The translations under genes were made by a program, and so were the position numbers. Shown in pieces: positions 1 to 7,163 of a stretch of 17,470 bases of DNA. Positions within the stretch are counted from its first letter, which is position 1, and each line of letters begins with the position of its first letter. The notes beneath the pieces are model-generated. The model saw only the letters and a program-made list of their open reading frames with translations, was not told the origin of the DNA and did no database searches. This stretch comes from JBDKJS01 sp039806065 (GTDB taxonomy: Bacteria > Bacteroidota > Bacteroidia > AKYH767-A > 2013-40CM-41-45): positions 1-17,470 of the forward strand of contig JBDKJS010000008.1 in NCBI GenBank assembly GCA_039806065.1, written 5' to 3'.

Positions 1-132
1 TTTTATCACTGCCATGCCGTCTAATAGCGCTTGGAGTTATGGAGTGCTTTCTATCATTGGTCGTGGTGGGGTGAGAAAATCAGCACCGGTTTTGCGCAGC
101 AAAAATTACCTTGTTTGATTGTGATTCTTTTG

Positions 133-159
133 CCTACTTTTCTTCTAAAGAAAAGTAGG
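133..159. repeat. Perfect 12-bp inverted repeat (hairpin)
   Basis: The arm CCTACTTTTCTT (133-144) is followed by a 3-base loop CTA and the exact reverse complement AAGAAAAGTAGG (148-159). It lies in a stretch without a convincing gene (1-599) and is the first of three inverted repeats in a row. It could fold as RNA or act as a bidirectional terminator, but its T/A tracts are inside the stem and no gene end is adjacent. A dispersed intergenic repeat is more likely. Confidence 0.75.
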
Positions 160-248
160 AAGAAAAAAGGAAAATATTTTTACTCAATCACTCATAAACT
201 AGCGGACTATACAATTAATTTCAAATAGGTGTGCAACAGCTAATGCCA

Positions 249-300
249 AGTCTTATTTTTTTTGCCACTTTTTTATTGCCAAAAAGTGGCGCAAAAGACT
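249..300. repeat. Two-tier inverted repeat
   Basis: The inner stem GCCACTTTTT (264-273) pairs with AAAAAGTGGC (281-290) around a 7-base loop. An outer pair AGTCTT (249-254) and AAGACT (295-300) encloses it. TTTTGC and GCAAAA also face each other across the inner stem with a small offset. The arms are partly mismatched outside the inner stem. It directly abuts the next, longer inverted repeat, so the two may form one composite element. Confidence 0.7.
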
Positions 301-301
301 A

Positions 302-418
302 GACAAAATGATGGCTTACCCGCCAAAATTATTTTTTTTGCTTCGCAAATCGCCAAGCGAAGAACGGTTCGCTTGGACTAAAAATAATTTTACCACCAAA
401 GCGGCTCCGCATTTTGTC
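302..418. repeat. Long interrupted palindrome, MITE- or REP-like
   Basis: Three perfectly paired blocks are nested about one centre. GACAAAATG (302-310) pairs with CATTTTGTC (410-418), AAAATTATTTTT (325-336) with AAAAATAATTTT (380-391), and CCAAGCGAA (353-361) with TTCGCTTGG (368-376). Unpaired spacers separate them, and a small hairpin GCGG-CT-CCGC sits at 401-410. A 117-base palindrome of this design with no coding content fits a small non-autonomous mobile or REP-like element. I see no flanking target-site duplication and no transposase in the window. Confidence 0.7.
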
Positions 419-502
419 GCGGCTTGCGCGCGCAGCTTAGTGTGGTGGGTATGAGTAGTTGTATGGTATCATTTTATTGAAACCTACGGAGTATAAAGTA
501 TG

Positions 503-580
503 GTGGCCAGCACTGCTGCCACGCCCCCGATAGAGGCAGGTAGCTGCTGCCCGCAGGACAGCACTACGGCCGATAACGGG
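503..580. repeat. GC-rich structured intergenic block
   Basis: This GC-rich island lies just downstream of the chitinase gene on its strand. It contains a near-palindrome at 503-522 (GTGGC and GCCAC ends with AGCA/TGCT inside) and a second stem, GTAGCTGCTG (540-549) with CAGCACTAC (559-567), that pairs except for one bulged C. The motif CCGATA occurs twice (about 528-533 and 571-575). A short minus-strand reading frame crosses it (437-643) but has no protein-like features. It could be a dispersed repeat or a structured 3' end of the chitinase transcript. Confidence 0.5.
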
Positions 581-599
581 ATAAGGCGCATGGTGATGG

Positions 600-1943
600 T
601 TATTGTAGGTGTAGTTTGGTGGTGATGGTTTGTGTTGGTGCAAGAAGTTGAGCGAGGTAGATGCCGGGTGGAAGTGGTGGGAGTGGATGGTTGTAACTAT
701 CGGTAGAGAAATGGAGTGTTTGCTGATGGCACAGTTGTCCTTGGATGCTGTAGAGCCGGCAGAGTACTGGTTGATGGATGAGATGTGCTGCTTTCAATTG
801 CAGAATGGTTTGATGTGGGGCCTGAATCAGCTTTAGGGTAATGGTAGGGGATGTAAGGATGGGGTCTGCAAGGAGGATGGGTGAAAAGATGCGTTGAAAA
901 TTGCGTGCGAAAGCATAGGGAGTGCTGCAAGTTGGGGTGGCGTCCCAATTGATGCTCCAGGTCATCATGCCTCCTAATTGAGGATAGGCGGCTGTATTTT
1001 GAAGAGAATAGTTGCCGGGTGCTGGACCCATACCCAAGAGGTAGTCCATGGCAAGCTTTACTTGTGTGGTGTCTAAAAATCCACCACCGGATGCCGCTGT
1101 GCATGCCGGCAAAGCCACGGCCACCTTATGAACGGGAAGTCCATCAAAAAAACCTCCACCGGTGTTGAAGCCGGTGATGACTGCTTCGGTGAGGGCGACT
1201 ATAAAATCAGGGGTGCCTTGGGTGTATACATTTCCATCGATGCCATACATGGAGCCACTGTTATAGAGCTGGACTTGGAGCAGATCGAGGGAATCGCGTA
1301 GTGCATGAATGACTGGCAGATAGGATCCCCAGAGGCCTCCAAAGGATGACTGCCCACCCTGTACGTGGGCTGTTTCTGGTGCCATGGTTAGCAGGAGTTT
1401 TTTCCCATATTGAGCGCTATAGGCGGCCATTAATTGTTTGGTAGCTTCTATGAGATGGAGAATGGGCCAATCTGTGGGGGCGGTGATGGTGCCTCCGGTA
1501 ATGGCGAGGGAGGTGCCTTCGAGATCAAGATCCAATACATCAAATCCATAGGTGAATAAAATTTGAGTCATGGAGGCGATGAAGGAATCGCGTTCGGCAA
1601 GGCTGCTGAGGGTGATGGGAGCGGTGGCTCCACCGATGCTGATGAGTACTTTAGTGCCTTGCGCTTGAAGGGACTGGATCTGCTGGTGGAAAGTGGTTGG
1701 TGCTACCTGATAGGGTGTAAATTCCATTTGATAATCGGTGCCTGGCTGTGGTAGTGCAAATGCTACTACCACTACATTGTATTGCTGGGGGACTTGATCA
1801 AGTGGAATGAAGGGAGCTGAGGGAGTGTGCCAGTTATGATAGTAACCTACCAATGCTGGGGTGGGCAGCTGTGCTGGTGATGTAATAAAAAATAGTAACA
1901 CAAATAAGGTAATGATACCATACTTTAAATTTACAATGTTCAT
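600..1943 (-). CDS. Secreted GH18 chitinase with T9SS sorting tail
   Basis: This is a predicted endo-acting chitinase that hydrolyses beta-1,4-linked GlcNAc polymers outside the cell. Residues 1 to about 25 form a signal peptide ending near PAQ. The GH18 barrel follows, with the substrate-site strand LISIGG (about 100-105) and the catalytic motif DVLDLDLE (about 135-142), which matches DxxDxDxE with Glu142 as the acid/base. MAPE (about 187-190), QLYN (about 225) and GGMMTWSINWD (about 324-334) follow. This set is typical of bacterial ChiD-like chitinases. The Gly usual after the first Asp is Val here. From about residue 365 the tail looks like a T9SS type A sorting domain (GIYLAQL near the end). 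The ATG at 1943 was chosen; a TTG codon lies immediately before it. The gene follows the SRPBCC gene by 31 bases on the same strand, so they may be cotranscribed. Confidence 0.9.
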   Translation of the reverse strand: MNIVNLKYGIITLFVLLFFITSPAQLPTPALVGYYHNWHTPSAPFIPLDQVPQQYNVVVVAFALPQPGTDYQMEFTPYQVAPTTFHQQIQSLQAQGTKVLISIGGATAPITLSSLAERDSFIASMTQILFTYGFDVLDLDLEGTSLAITGGTITAPTDWPILHLIEATKQLMAAYSAQYGKKLLLTMAPETAHVQGGQSSFGGLWGSYLPVIHALRDSLDLLQVQLYNSGSMYGIDGNVYTQGTPDFIVALTEAVITGFNTGGGFFDGLPVHKVAVALPACTAASGGGFLDTTQVKLAMDYLLGMGPAPGNYSLQNTAAYPQLGGMMTWSINWDATPTCSTPYAFARNFQRIFSPILLADPILTSPTITLKLIQAPHQTILQLKAAHLIHQPVLCRLYSIQGQLCHQQTLHFSTDSYNHPLPPLPPGIYLAQLLAPTQTITTKLHLQ

Positions 1944-1974
1944 CAATTAAGTTAGGTTAAATGGTTGAGCGAGT

Positions 1975-2694
1975 TTAAGGAGTAACTGATTCTACATTTA
2001 CTTTTAGTTGTAGGTGCGCCTTTGGATACACCTCATCAAAATAGGATTGGTAATCAGGGGAAATATCGATATTGACAATGAGGTGAGTGCTTTGTTGTTG
2101 GTCGATGAAGGTATAAATTTCTTGCGCATTTTTCCAGGCGGCTATTTTGGCTTCATCGGTAATGATGGTGCCATCTTCAATGAGGCCCGTATGCAAGAGT
2201 GCAATATACTTTTGAGGCAGATGTTCCACTACGGTGCTGGTGATACCTCCCTTTTTTCCTTCATGGATGGCGGTGAATTGTATGTTGGCGCCTTTATTCC
2301 ATGAGCCCTCGTAAGAGCAGGTAGGACTAAAGTGTGCGGTCCAACTTTCGTAAGTTTGTTTTTGAGTGAGGCCTAGCATGGCATCGTAAACTAATGCGGC
2401 TGGTGCCTGGATGGTAATTTTATATTCCCTGCACAGTAGGGTTGATTGGGCTCGTTGGTGCGCATAGTTTTTAAAATTATCAAGTATCATCTGCCAACCG
2501 GTTTGCTGCAAGGATAATGGGTTTTGTTGTTCTGGCTCAAAGGTTACGGTGACTTGTGTTTCTTGATCAAGTGGTTTGAAGGCTATGGATACTTGGCGCC
2601 CTTCTGTAAGTGTGAACGCTAGCAGCTGGTGGGAATTAACTGTGTGGTAGGTAGCTGAAAAATCGAATCCGAAGGATCCATCTTTGGCTTCCAT
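1975..2694 (-). CDS. SRPBCC/AHSA1-family protein, intact downstream part of an interrupted gene
   Basis: This is the longest open part (239 codons) of a gene encoding two SRPBCC (START-like, AHSA1-type) ligand-binding folds in tandem. It starts at an internal ATG and lacks the first part of domain 1; the missing piece is encoded just upstream (2695-2865) behind an in-frame TGA. Residues 1 to about 82 give the rest of domain 1 (DGSFGFDF near the start, GWQMILDNF near 66-74). Residues about 88-239 form a second domain beginning CREYKITIQAPAALVYDAM. SRPBCC proteins bind hydrophobic ligands or act as Hsp90 cochaperones; no specific ligand can be inferred here. If reinitiation occurs at 2694 only domain 2 would be complete. 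The family identification is confident, but expression as a functional protein is doubtful. Confidence 0.7.
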   Translation of the reverse strand: MEAKDGSFGFDFSATYHTVNSHQLLAFTLTEGRQVSIAFKPLDQETQVTVTFEPEQQNPLSLQQTGWQMILDNFKNYAHQRAQSTLLCREYKITIQAPAALVYDAMLGLTQKQTYESWTAHFSPTCSYEGSWNKGANIQFTAIHEGKKGGITSTVVEHLPQKYIALLHTGLIEDGTIITDEAKIAAWKNAQEIYTFIDQQQSTHLIVNIDISPDYQSYFDEVYPKAHLQLKVNVESVTP

Positions 2695-2865
2695 GCGAGC
2701 AGTGTAAGTACCACCGGGTTGAAGATCGGCATTTGCCCAAGGGCAGTATCATTCTGGGGTGGCGAAATTCCAGCGGGTGATGTGGGCCGGTTGGGTATAA
2801 TACTGCCATACGAGGGCTACTGGTGCTTGAATGGTGGCTGTGATTACGATGGCTGATGATGACAT
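2695..2865 (-). pseudogene. Severed N-terminus of the SRPBCC gene (in-frame TGA at 2749-2751)
   Basis: Reading from the ATG at 2863-2865 gives 38 sense codons, then TGA, then 18 more sense codons that run in frame into the downstream ORF. No frameshift is needed. The residues are typical AHSA1 domain N-terminus: ITATIQAPVALVWQYYT, then HITRWNFATPE, stop, YCPWANADLQPGG. In AHSA1 relatives that I recall, the residue at the stop is a conserved Trp (WNFA...W.CP), so TGG to TGA is the simplest explanation. No other gene here needs TGA as sense. Nonsense mutation, sequencing error or readthrough are all possible. Confidence 0.75.
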
Positions 2866-3173
2866 GGTGCGAGGTGGTTAAAATATAGTGATTTATATAA
2901 TTTTATATTTACAGAATTGGTTAGGAGCAGGAAATTACTATTCAAAGTTAATAGTTTTTTTAGATGAAGTAATACCTTAGTGGGATATAAAATTAGTATT
3001 GTGAGAATGGAAAGCGATGATGGGCATGATGATGGGAGCTTGAGGGCCGATGGCTAGCCCGCATTGAAGTGGAAAGCTGCCGCAAGCAAGCTGGGTGGGT
3101 AGGGTGCGGCACTTGAAACGGAAAGGCGGCACTGCTGATGGAATGGACGGTAGTGATGCTGCTACAAAAAAAA
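2866..3173. other. Intergenic: AT-rich half, then GC-rich structured block
   Basis: Positions 2866-3000 are AT-rich and should contain the promoter of the interrupted SRPBCC gene, but I cannot fix it. Positions about 3001-3165 are clearly GC-richer than the surrounding genes. They hold a stem AAGCTGCCGCA (3074-3084) with TGCGGCACTT (3105-3114) that pairs except for one bulged C, and a palindrome GGCTAGCC at 3052-3059. A minus-strand frame crosses the block (2993-3190) and overlaps the tamL 3' end, but its His/Ser/Pro-rich product looks like a frame artefact. The block resembles 503-580 in composition, position after a gene and bulged-C stem, and shares GGCCGAT and GCACTGCTG with it. Confidence 0.5.
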
Positions 3174-5492
3174 TTAGAATGGATGGCCAATGGCGAAGTT
3201 GGCTACAAAGTCGTTGAGTTGAAATTTTTGATTAGGGTAAACCCAGCGTTGGTTTACGGGGAGCGCTGGATTGCGAAGTTTTAACGCAAAATCGAAACGG
3301 ATGATAAAAAAGGAAAAATCGAGGCGGGCTCCTGCTCCACCACCCACGGCTATTTCATTGATAAATTGATTGGTGTTGAAGCCGGCCCCTTCGAGAATGC
3401 CCTGCACACCAGGACGCAGCCATACATTGCCAGCATCAATAAACAGTGCTGCTTCAAAACGTTTGATGATTTGTGATCGGTACTCGAGATTGGTTTCTAG
3501 CTTAATATCGCCAAGCTGTTCAATGTTTAGGGGATTGGTATAACTGCCGGGGCCTAAGGTGCGTGCTTGCCAGGCCCTAATACCATTGGCCCCACCGCCA
3601 AAGAAGGCGCGATCAAATGGGAGTGATCTATTTCTCGAATTAAGGTAAGAATAGCCAATGCCTCCAGCAAAACGATATACAATTGTATTATTTTCATTTA
3701 TTCTATGGTGATAGCTAAGATCTAGATCGGGTTTGATGTATTGGCTATATTCCAGGCCAAGCAAATTGCGTGTTCCGTTTTGATTGAGGCCGTTACCACT
3801 GGCAAGGAGGCTGGCCATGAGGCCTGCACTTTCAACCGTGGTGCGGAGGTACCAGAAATTTTTTTTTGTTTTTTGATTATTGTAGCTATAGGTAAAGCGA
3901 CCCGAATAGACCAAGTGATCAAAATACGAGTATAGTAATTGAAGGTCGCGGATTTCTACGAGTTTAGAAAAGAATGATGGATCGAGTGCCACTTTTACAC
4001 TATTGAGTTCCAGTGGAAACCAATAGAAGCGGGTGCTTGGGCGTGTACGAAGTGAATAGCCGATGCTGGCATTGGTTACTGAGCGAATAAAATCGGGGCG
4101 GTCTTGATAATTGAAGCTTACACTAATGGTTGTTTTGGGAATGTATCTTCGGTTAATTTCATTGGTGACAAACCGGGGAAGTAAGAGGCGCTTGAAGCTG
4201 AGGTTGAGTTCGGGTCCAAATTCGAATGTATTGAAAAAATACAATTTTCGAACTTGATTGGTATTGAGGGTAAAATTTCGCAAGGATTCTAGTGCTGTTC
4301 TTATTTTAAACTCGAAGGATTCGGCCCCTTTAAAAGTATTTTTATTGCGGTAGCCAAAGCTGCCTGCTAATCCTAAATTGCCTCCGTTATTGGTTGCTTC
4401 AGTTTCAAGGGTGAAGTCTTGCTGCTGTTGCATGGTAAGTTGAATAAACACATCAAGTGAGGGGCAGTGGCAATGGGTATCAAGTGCATTGGTTTCAATA
4501 TACTTTACAGCAATGAAGCGAAAGGTATTGAGATCGAACAGTCGAGAAGTGGTGTATTCCATTTCCTTTTGTTGATAAAGGTCGCCTGGTTTTAAGAAGG
4601 TACAGGAAAGTAATATGTTTCTTCGCAAGGGCATGGTGAGCGTGGTGTCGAAAAAATAGCCTTTATAATTGCTATAGTGAATTATTTGGGGATCGTTTTT
4701 TAGCCGCGAGTTATAATCGGTCTGAAAGTAAATATTACGAATGGCGTACTGTAAGTGGTTGCTGGGAAGGCTGTCTTTAAGACCTTCATTGAAGCGCGCC
4801 AGCAATAAGTTGACATTGGTAGTATAATTTTGATTTGCCGAATCGATGGCATATGAAAAATAATTTTTATTAAAGTAATAATAGCCTTGATTCCGTGCAT
4901 TATCGGCTAGGCGCTTTCGCTCAGCATCCATTAGGTCTTCATCATAGCGGTGGCCATGAATCAATAACCTTTGGCTGCTATCGTTCAGCAGATTGGCTTG
5001 CATGAGGGTATCGGCACTGAGGTATTGAATGGTGTCAAAAAGATAAGGTTGTCCTGCGGTGATTTGATAGTGCACACTAGCTTTCCTTTTGGTAAGTGCC
5101 ACATGGTGTGTTACAGTTGCATTGAAATACCCTTTTCTAAACATATAAAGTTTAAGTTGATTGGCCGAAAGGCTAACTAGGGTACTATCGTAAAGAACTG
5201 GTTCCTCACCGATTCGCTTAAACCACTTTTTAATTCCCTTATTCCACCAATGCTCTTTGCTGTAATTGCCATAATTATAAATGGACAAATGGAATGGAAT
5301 GAATCCTAAAATTTTTCTATTGGGTTTCTGCCTGAAATAGGTGGCTAGCTCTTCACGGTCTATGGTGTGTTCATCAACACTTACCTTGTTGCTATGTAAT
5401 AATTGCGCTCCTTCGGGCAATTGCCTCACTACCCTGCAGCCTTGGCTGAAGAATACAATAAGCAGCATGATGGTATAAAATAAATAGCGCAT
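3174..5492 (-). CDS. tamL: TamL-type lipoprotein of the BamA/TamA (Omp85) outer-membrane family
   Basis: This is a predicted lipid-anchored Omp85 barrel that inserts or exports proteins at the outer membrane; in Bacteroidota TamL replaces TamA and partners TamB. Residues 1-19 are a lipoprotein signal (FFSQGC, Cys19 at the lipobox). The following VRQLPEGAQLL and RQKPNRKILGF segments are typical of the TamL N-terminus. POTRA-like repeats run to about residue 350, followed by a 16-strand-type barrel rich in alternating aromatics. GGGANGIRAW (about 630-641) occupies the place of the Omp85 loop-6 (V/I)RGF/Y motif, and the protein ends in Phe as expected of a beta-signal. The length of 772 aa suits the family. 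No tamB is in the window. It begins 48 bases after miaA on the same strand, so cotranscription is likely. Confidence 0.88.
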   Translation of the reverse strand: MRYLFYTIMLLIVFFSQGCRVVRQLPEGAQLLHSNKVSVDEHTIDREELATYFRQKPNRKILGFIPFHLSIYNYGNYSKEHWWNKGIKKWFKRIGEEPVLYDSTLVSLSANQLKLYMFRKGYFNATVTHHVALTKRKASVHYQITAGQPYLFDTIQYLSADTLMQANLLNDSSQRLLIHGHRYDEDLMDAERKRLADNARNQGYYYFNKNYFSYAIDSANQNYTTNVNLLLARFNEGLKDSLPSNHLQYAIRNIYFQTDYNSRLKNDPQIIHYSNYKGYFFDTTLTMPLRRNILLSCTFLKPGDLYQQKEMEYTTSRLFDLNTFRFIAVKYIETNALDTHCHCPSLDVFIQLTMQQQQDFTLETEATNNGGNLGLAGSFGYRNKNTFKGAESFEFKIRTALESLRNFTLNTNQVRKLYFFNTFEFGPELNLSFKRLLLPRFVTNEINRRYIPKTTISVSFNYQDRPDFIRSVTNASIGYSLRTRPSTRFYWFPLELNSVKVALDPSFFSKLVEIRDLQLLYSYFDHLVYSGRFTYSYNNQKTKKNFWYLRTTVESAGLMASLLASGNGLNQNGTRNLLGLEYSQYIKPDLDLSYHHRINENNTIVYRFAGGIGYSYLNSRNRSLPFDRAFFGGGANGIRAWQARTLGPGSYTNPLNIEQLGDIKLETNLEYRSQIIKRFEAALFIDAGNVWLRPGVQGILEGAGFNTNQFINEIAVGGGAGARLDFSFFIIRFDFALKLRNPALPVNQRWVYPNQKFQLNDFVANFAIGHPF

Positions 5493-5540
5493 GGTGAATG
5501 TTACAAACCTAAGACTTGTGTGGTAGATATTGCCTAAATT

Positions 5541-6446
5541 TTAAATGAATTTATCCACTAGATTTTTACATGCATGGAAAGCTTCAGCTGGCGGCAACCA
5601 ATGTACTGGCGCCTGCCTGCGAAACCAAGTGAGCTGTCGTTTGGCATAGTTGCGGGTGTGTTGCTGAATGAGGGCAATGGTACTTGCCAGTGATTGTTGA
5701 TGTTCGAAAAATAGCTTCCATTCACTGTAGCCTACGGTTTGTAAGGCTTTGAGATGAAAGTGTTGATACAATGTGGCTGCCTCTTCTTGTAGCCCATTGG
5801 CTATCATTTGCAGTACTCTTTCATCTATTCTTTGATACAAAACAGGGCGCGGCCAGTCTGGAGCCACAATAAGGGAATTGAAATAACTTTCGGCAGGTTT
5901 TTTATTTCTAAATGCTGTATAAGGTTGATTGGCTGCGAGGCTAACTTCTATGGCACGTATAATCCTTGTATGATTGTGCAGATCTACAATTTTATAATAT
6001 TCTGGGTCAATTTTTTTAAGCCACTCTTGTAAGGGAAGCAAACCTTTGGTATTATAAAATTGCATTACTTCATTGCGTATGCCATCGGTTACGGCTGGCA
6101 TGGGATCAATACCCTCTATTACAGCATTGATGTACAAACCTGACCCTCCAACCATTACCACTACTGGATTGTTTTTAAATAGTTTTTCCAATTGTTGTGT
6201 GGCTTCTGCCTGATACAGGCCTGCATTGTAATGTTGGTGAATGCTGATGTGGCCAACAAAATGATGAGGTGCGGCTTGCAGTTGTGTAGTACTTGGTTTG
6301 GCAGTACCCACATGCATTTCGGCATAAAACTGACGAGCATCAGCCGATAGTATGCTGGTGCTGTAGTGCTGTGCCAATGCTATGGCCAGATCGGTTTTCC
6401 CGCTGGCTGTAGGGCCGGCTACTACTATTAATAGTGGTTTGATCAA
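5541..6446 (-). CDS. miaA: tRNA dimethylallyltransferase
   Basis: MiaA transfers a dimethylallyl group from DMAPP to N6 of A37 in tRNAs reading UNN codons, which improves decoding fidelity. The P-loop GPTASGKT is at residues 11-18. SADARQFY (34-41) carries the catalytic Asp36; the usual DSRQ is DARQ here. VGTAKPS (46-52), HHF (61-63) and GGSGLY (100-105) follow. The length of 301 aa is standard. The start is a TTG: no ATG or GTG lies between it and the in-frame TAG that ends the preceding gene, and the P-loop distance fits homologues. Only 12 bases separate the two genes, suggesting translational coupling. Confidence 0.95.
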   Translation of the reverse strand: MIKPLLIVVAGPTASGKTDLAIALAQHYSTSILSADARQFYAEMHVGTAKPSTTQLQAAPHHFVGHISIHQHYNAGLYQAEATQQLEKLFKNNPVVVMVGGSGLYINAVIEGIDPMPAVTDGIRNEVMQFYNTKGLLPLQEWLKKIDPEYYKIVDLHNHTRIIRAIEVSLAANQPYTAFRNKKPAESYFNSLIVAPDWPRPVLYQRIDERVLQMIANGLQEEAATLYQHFHLKALQTVGYSEWKLFFEHQQSLASTIALIQQHTRNYAKRQLTWFRRQAPVHWLPPAEAFHACKNLVDKFI

Positions 6447-6458
6447 ATGATTGATTGC

Positions 6459-7091
6459 CTAATATTCGTCACTTTCATCAGCTGGTTGATCATCGCCCAG
6501 TTCTTCCATGGCTTCATCGGCATCAGTTTCTTCTTCGCCTTCTTCACCCTCGGGTAGTTCTTCGGCATTGAAATCGGCACTTACATCAGCATCGCTATCG
6601 GTATCATCTTCTGGCTCATCATCCACTAATTCTTCATCAGGGTCAAAGTCTTCAGGAATGGGAACTATGGCAGCTGCAGTTACGAGGTATTGCTTTGGAG
6701 CATCACCAGTAACTTTGATACACCGAGGATAGGTGGCAGTATTTTCAGCAGCAGGAAGTATTTTAAATAATTCAATTCTAAATGTCCACTTGGCTACTGG
6801 ATCGAAGATGTAATAGATTTTTTGATGCGGGTCAATGATAAAATCGCACAATCTGGACTTTTCAAGCGTGTGCACGGTGTCATGAGCGGCATTGGTTCTA
6901 TTGGTAATTTCCTTTCCCTTCTTCCAATTATCATCACTCATGTAAAAGCTAGCTTCTTTGGCACCATCAAACTCGATGGCTGCATGAATGGCTTTGTGGA
7001 GATCTAAAAAAGTTTGGGTGGATTTGATTTCAATGTCTCTTGAAACTTCATCATGATCTTCGAAAGTGATTCTAAAACGATAAACAGCCAT
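6459..7091 (-). CDS. TnpR-like (pRiA4b ORF-3 family) protein with acidic tail
   Basis: Residues 1 to about 145 (starting MAVYRFRITFEDHDEVSRDI) match the family known as plasmid pRiA4b ORF-3 / IS1096 passenger TnpR-like. Despite the name, no recombinase or transposase signature or element end is present. Motifs include FYMSDDNWKKGKEI (about 49-62) and IYYIFDPVAKW (about 92-102). Residues about 147-210 are almost entirely Asp/Glu with a few Ala and Ser, and end DESDEY. Such a tail suggests binding of basic proteins or cations, but the function is unknown. It lies 72 bases after cca and 12 before miaA on the same strand. In this conserved setting it looks like a resident chromosomal gene rather than a mobile one. 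Confidence 0.85.
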   Translation of the reverse strand: MAVYRFRITFEDHDEVSRDIEIKSTQTFLDLHKAIHAAIEFDGAKEASFYMSDDNWKKGKEITNRTNAAHDTVHTLEKSRLCDFIIDPHQKIYYIFDPVAKWTFRIELFKILPAAENTATYPRCIKVTGDAPKQYLVTAAAIVPIPEDFDPDEELVDDEPEDDTDSDADVSADFNAEELPEGEEGEEETDADEAMEELGDDQPADESDEY

Positions 7092-7163
7092 AAATAGTCA
7101 TTATATTTTGTCTCAAAAATAGAAATAAATAATGTTTGAAGTAACAATGAGGGCTTAAAAAAA

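Noticed and set aside
2..118. Plus-strand frame open from the left edge to TGA at 116-118, and an overlapping 65-codon frame at 31-228.
   Set aside because: Both are short, show no recognisable motif, and the 31-228 frame runs through the hairpin at 133-159. Neither could be supported as a gene or gene end.
437..643. Minus-strand 68-codon frame beyond the chitinase 3' end.
   Set aside because: It lies across a GC-rich structured block, overlaps the chitinase end, and its product is low-complexity His/Tyr/Pro. It is better explained by the repeat.
697..1104. 135-codon minus-strand frame inside the chitinase gene.
   Set aside because: It is out of frame with a complete GH18 and sorting-domain gene, and its product is Ser/His/Pro-rich without motifs.
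1975..2865. TGA decoded as tryptophan throughout the genome (genetic code 4/25).
   Set aside because: Trp is TGG in every other gene, and only one sense-position TGA is seen in an intact-looking domain. A reassigned code would show many.
6508..6732. Ser-rich plus-strand frame antisense to the acidic tail.
   Set aside because: It is the mirror of repeated GAT/GAA codons, which read as Ser-rich on the other strand.
6459..7091. Mobile element suggested by the TnpR/IS1096 family name.
   Set aside because: There are no terminal repeats, transposase or recombinase residues, and the gene sits among housekeeping genes in a tight cluster.
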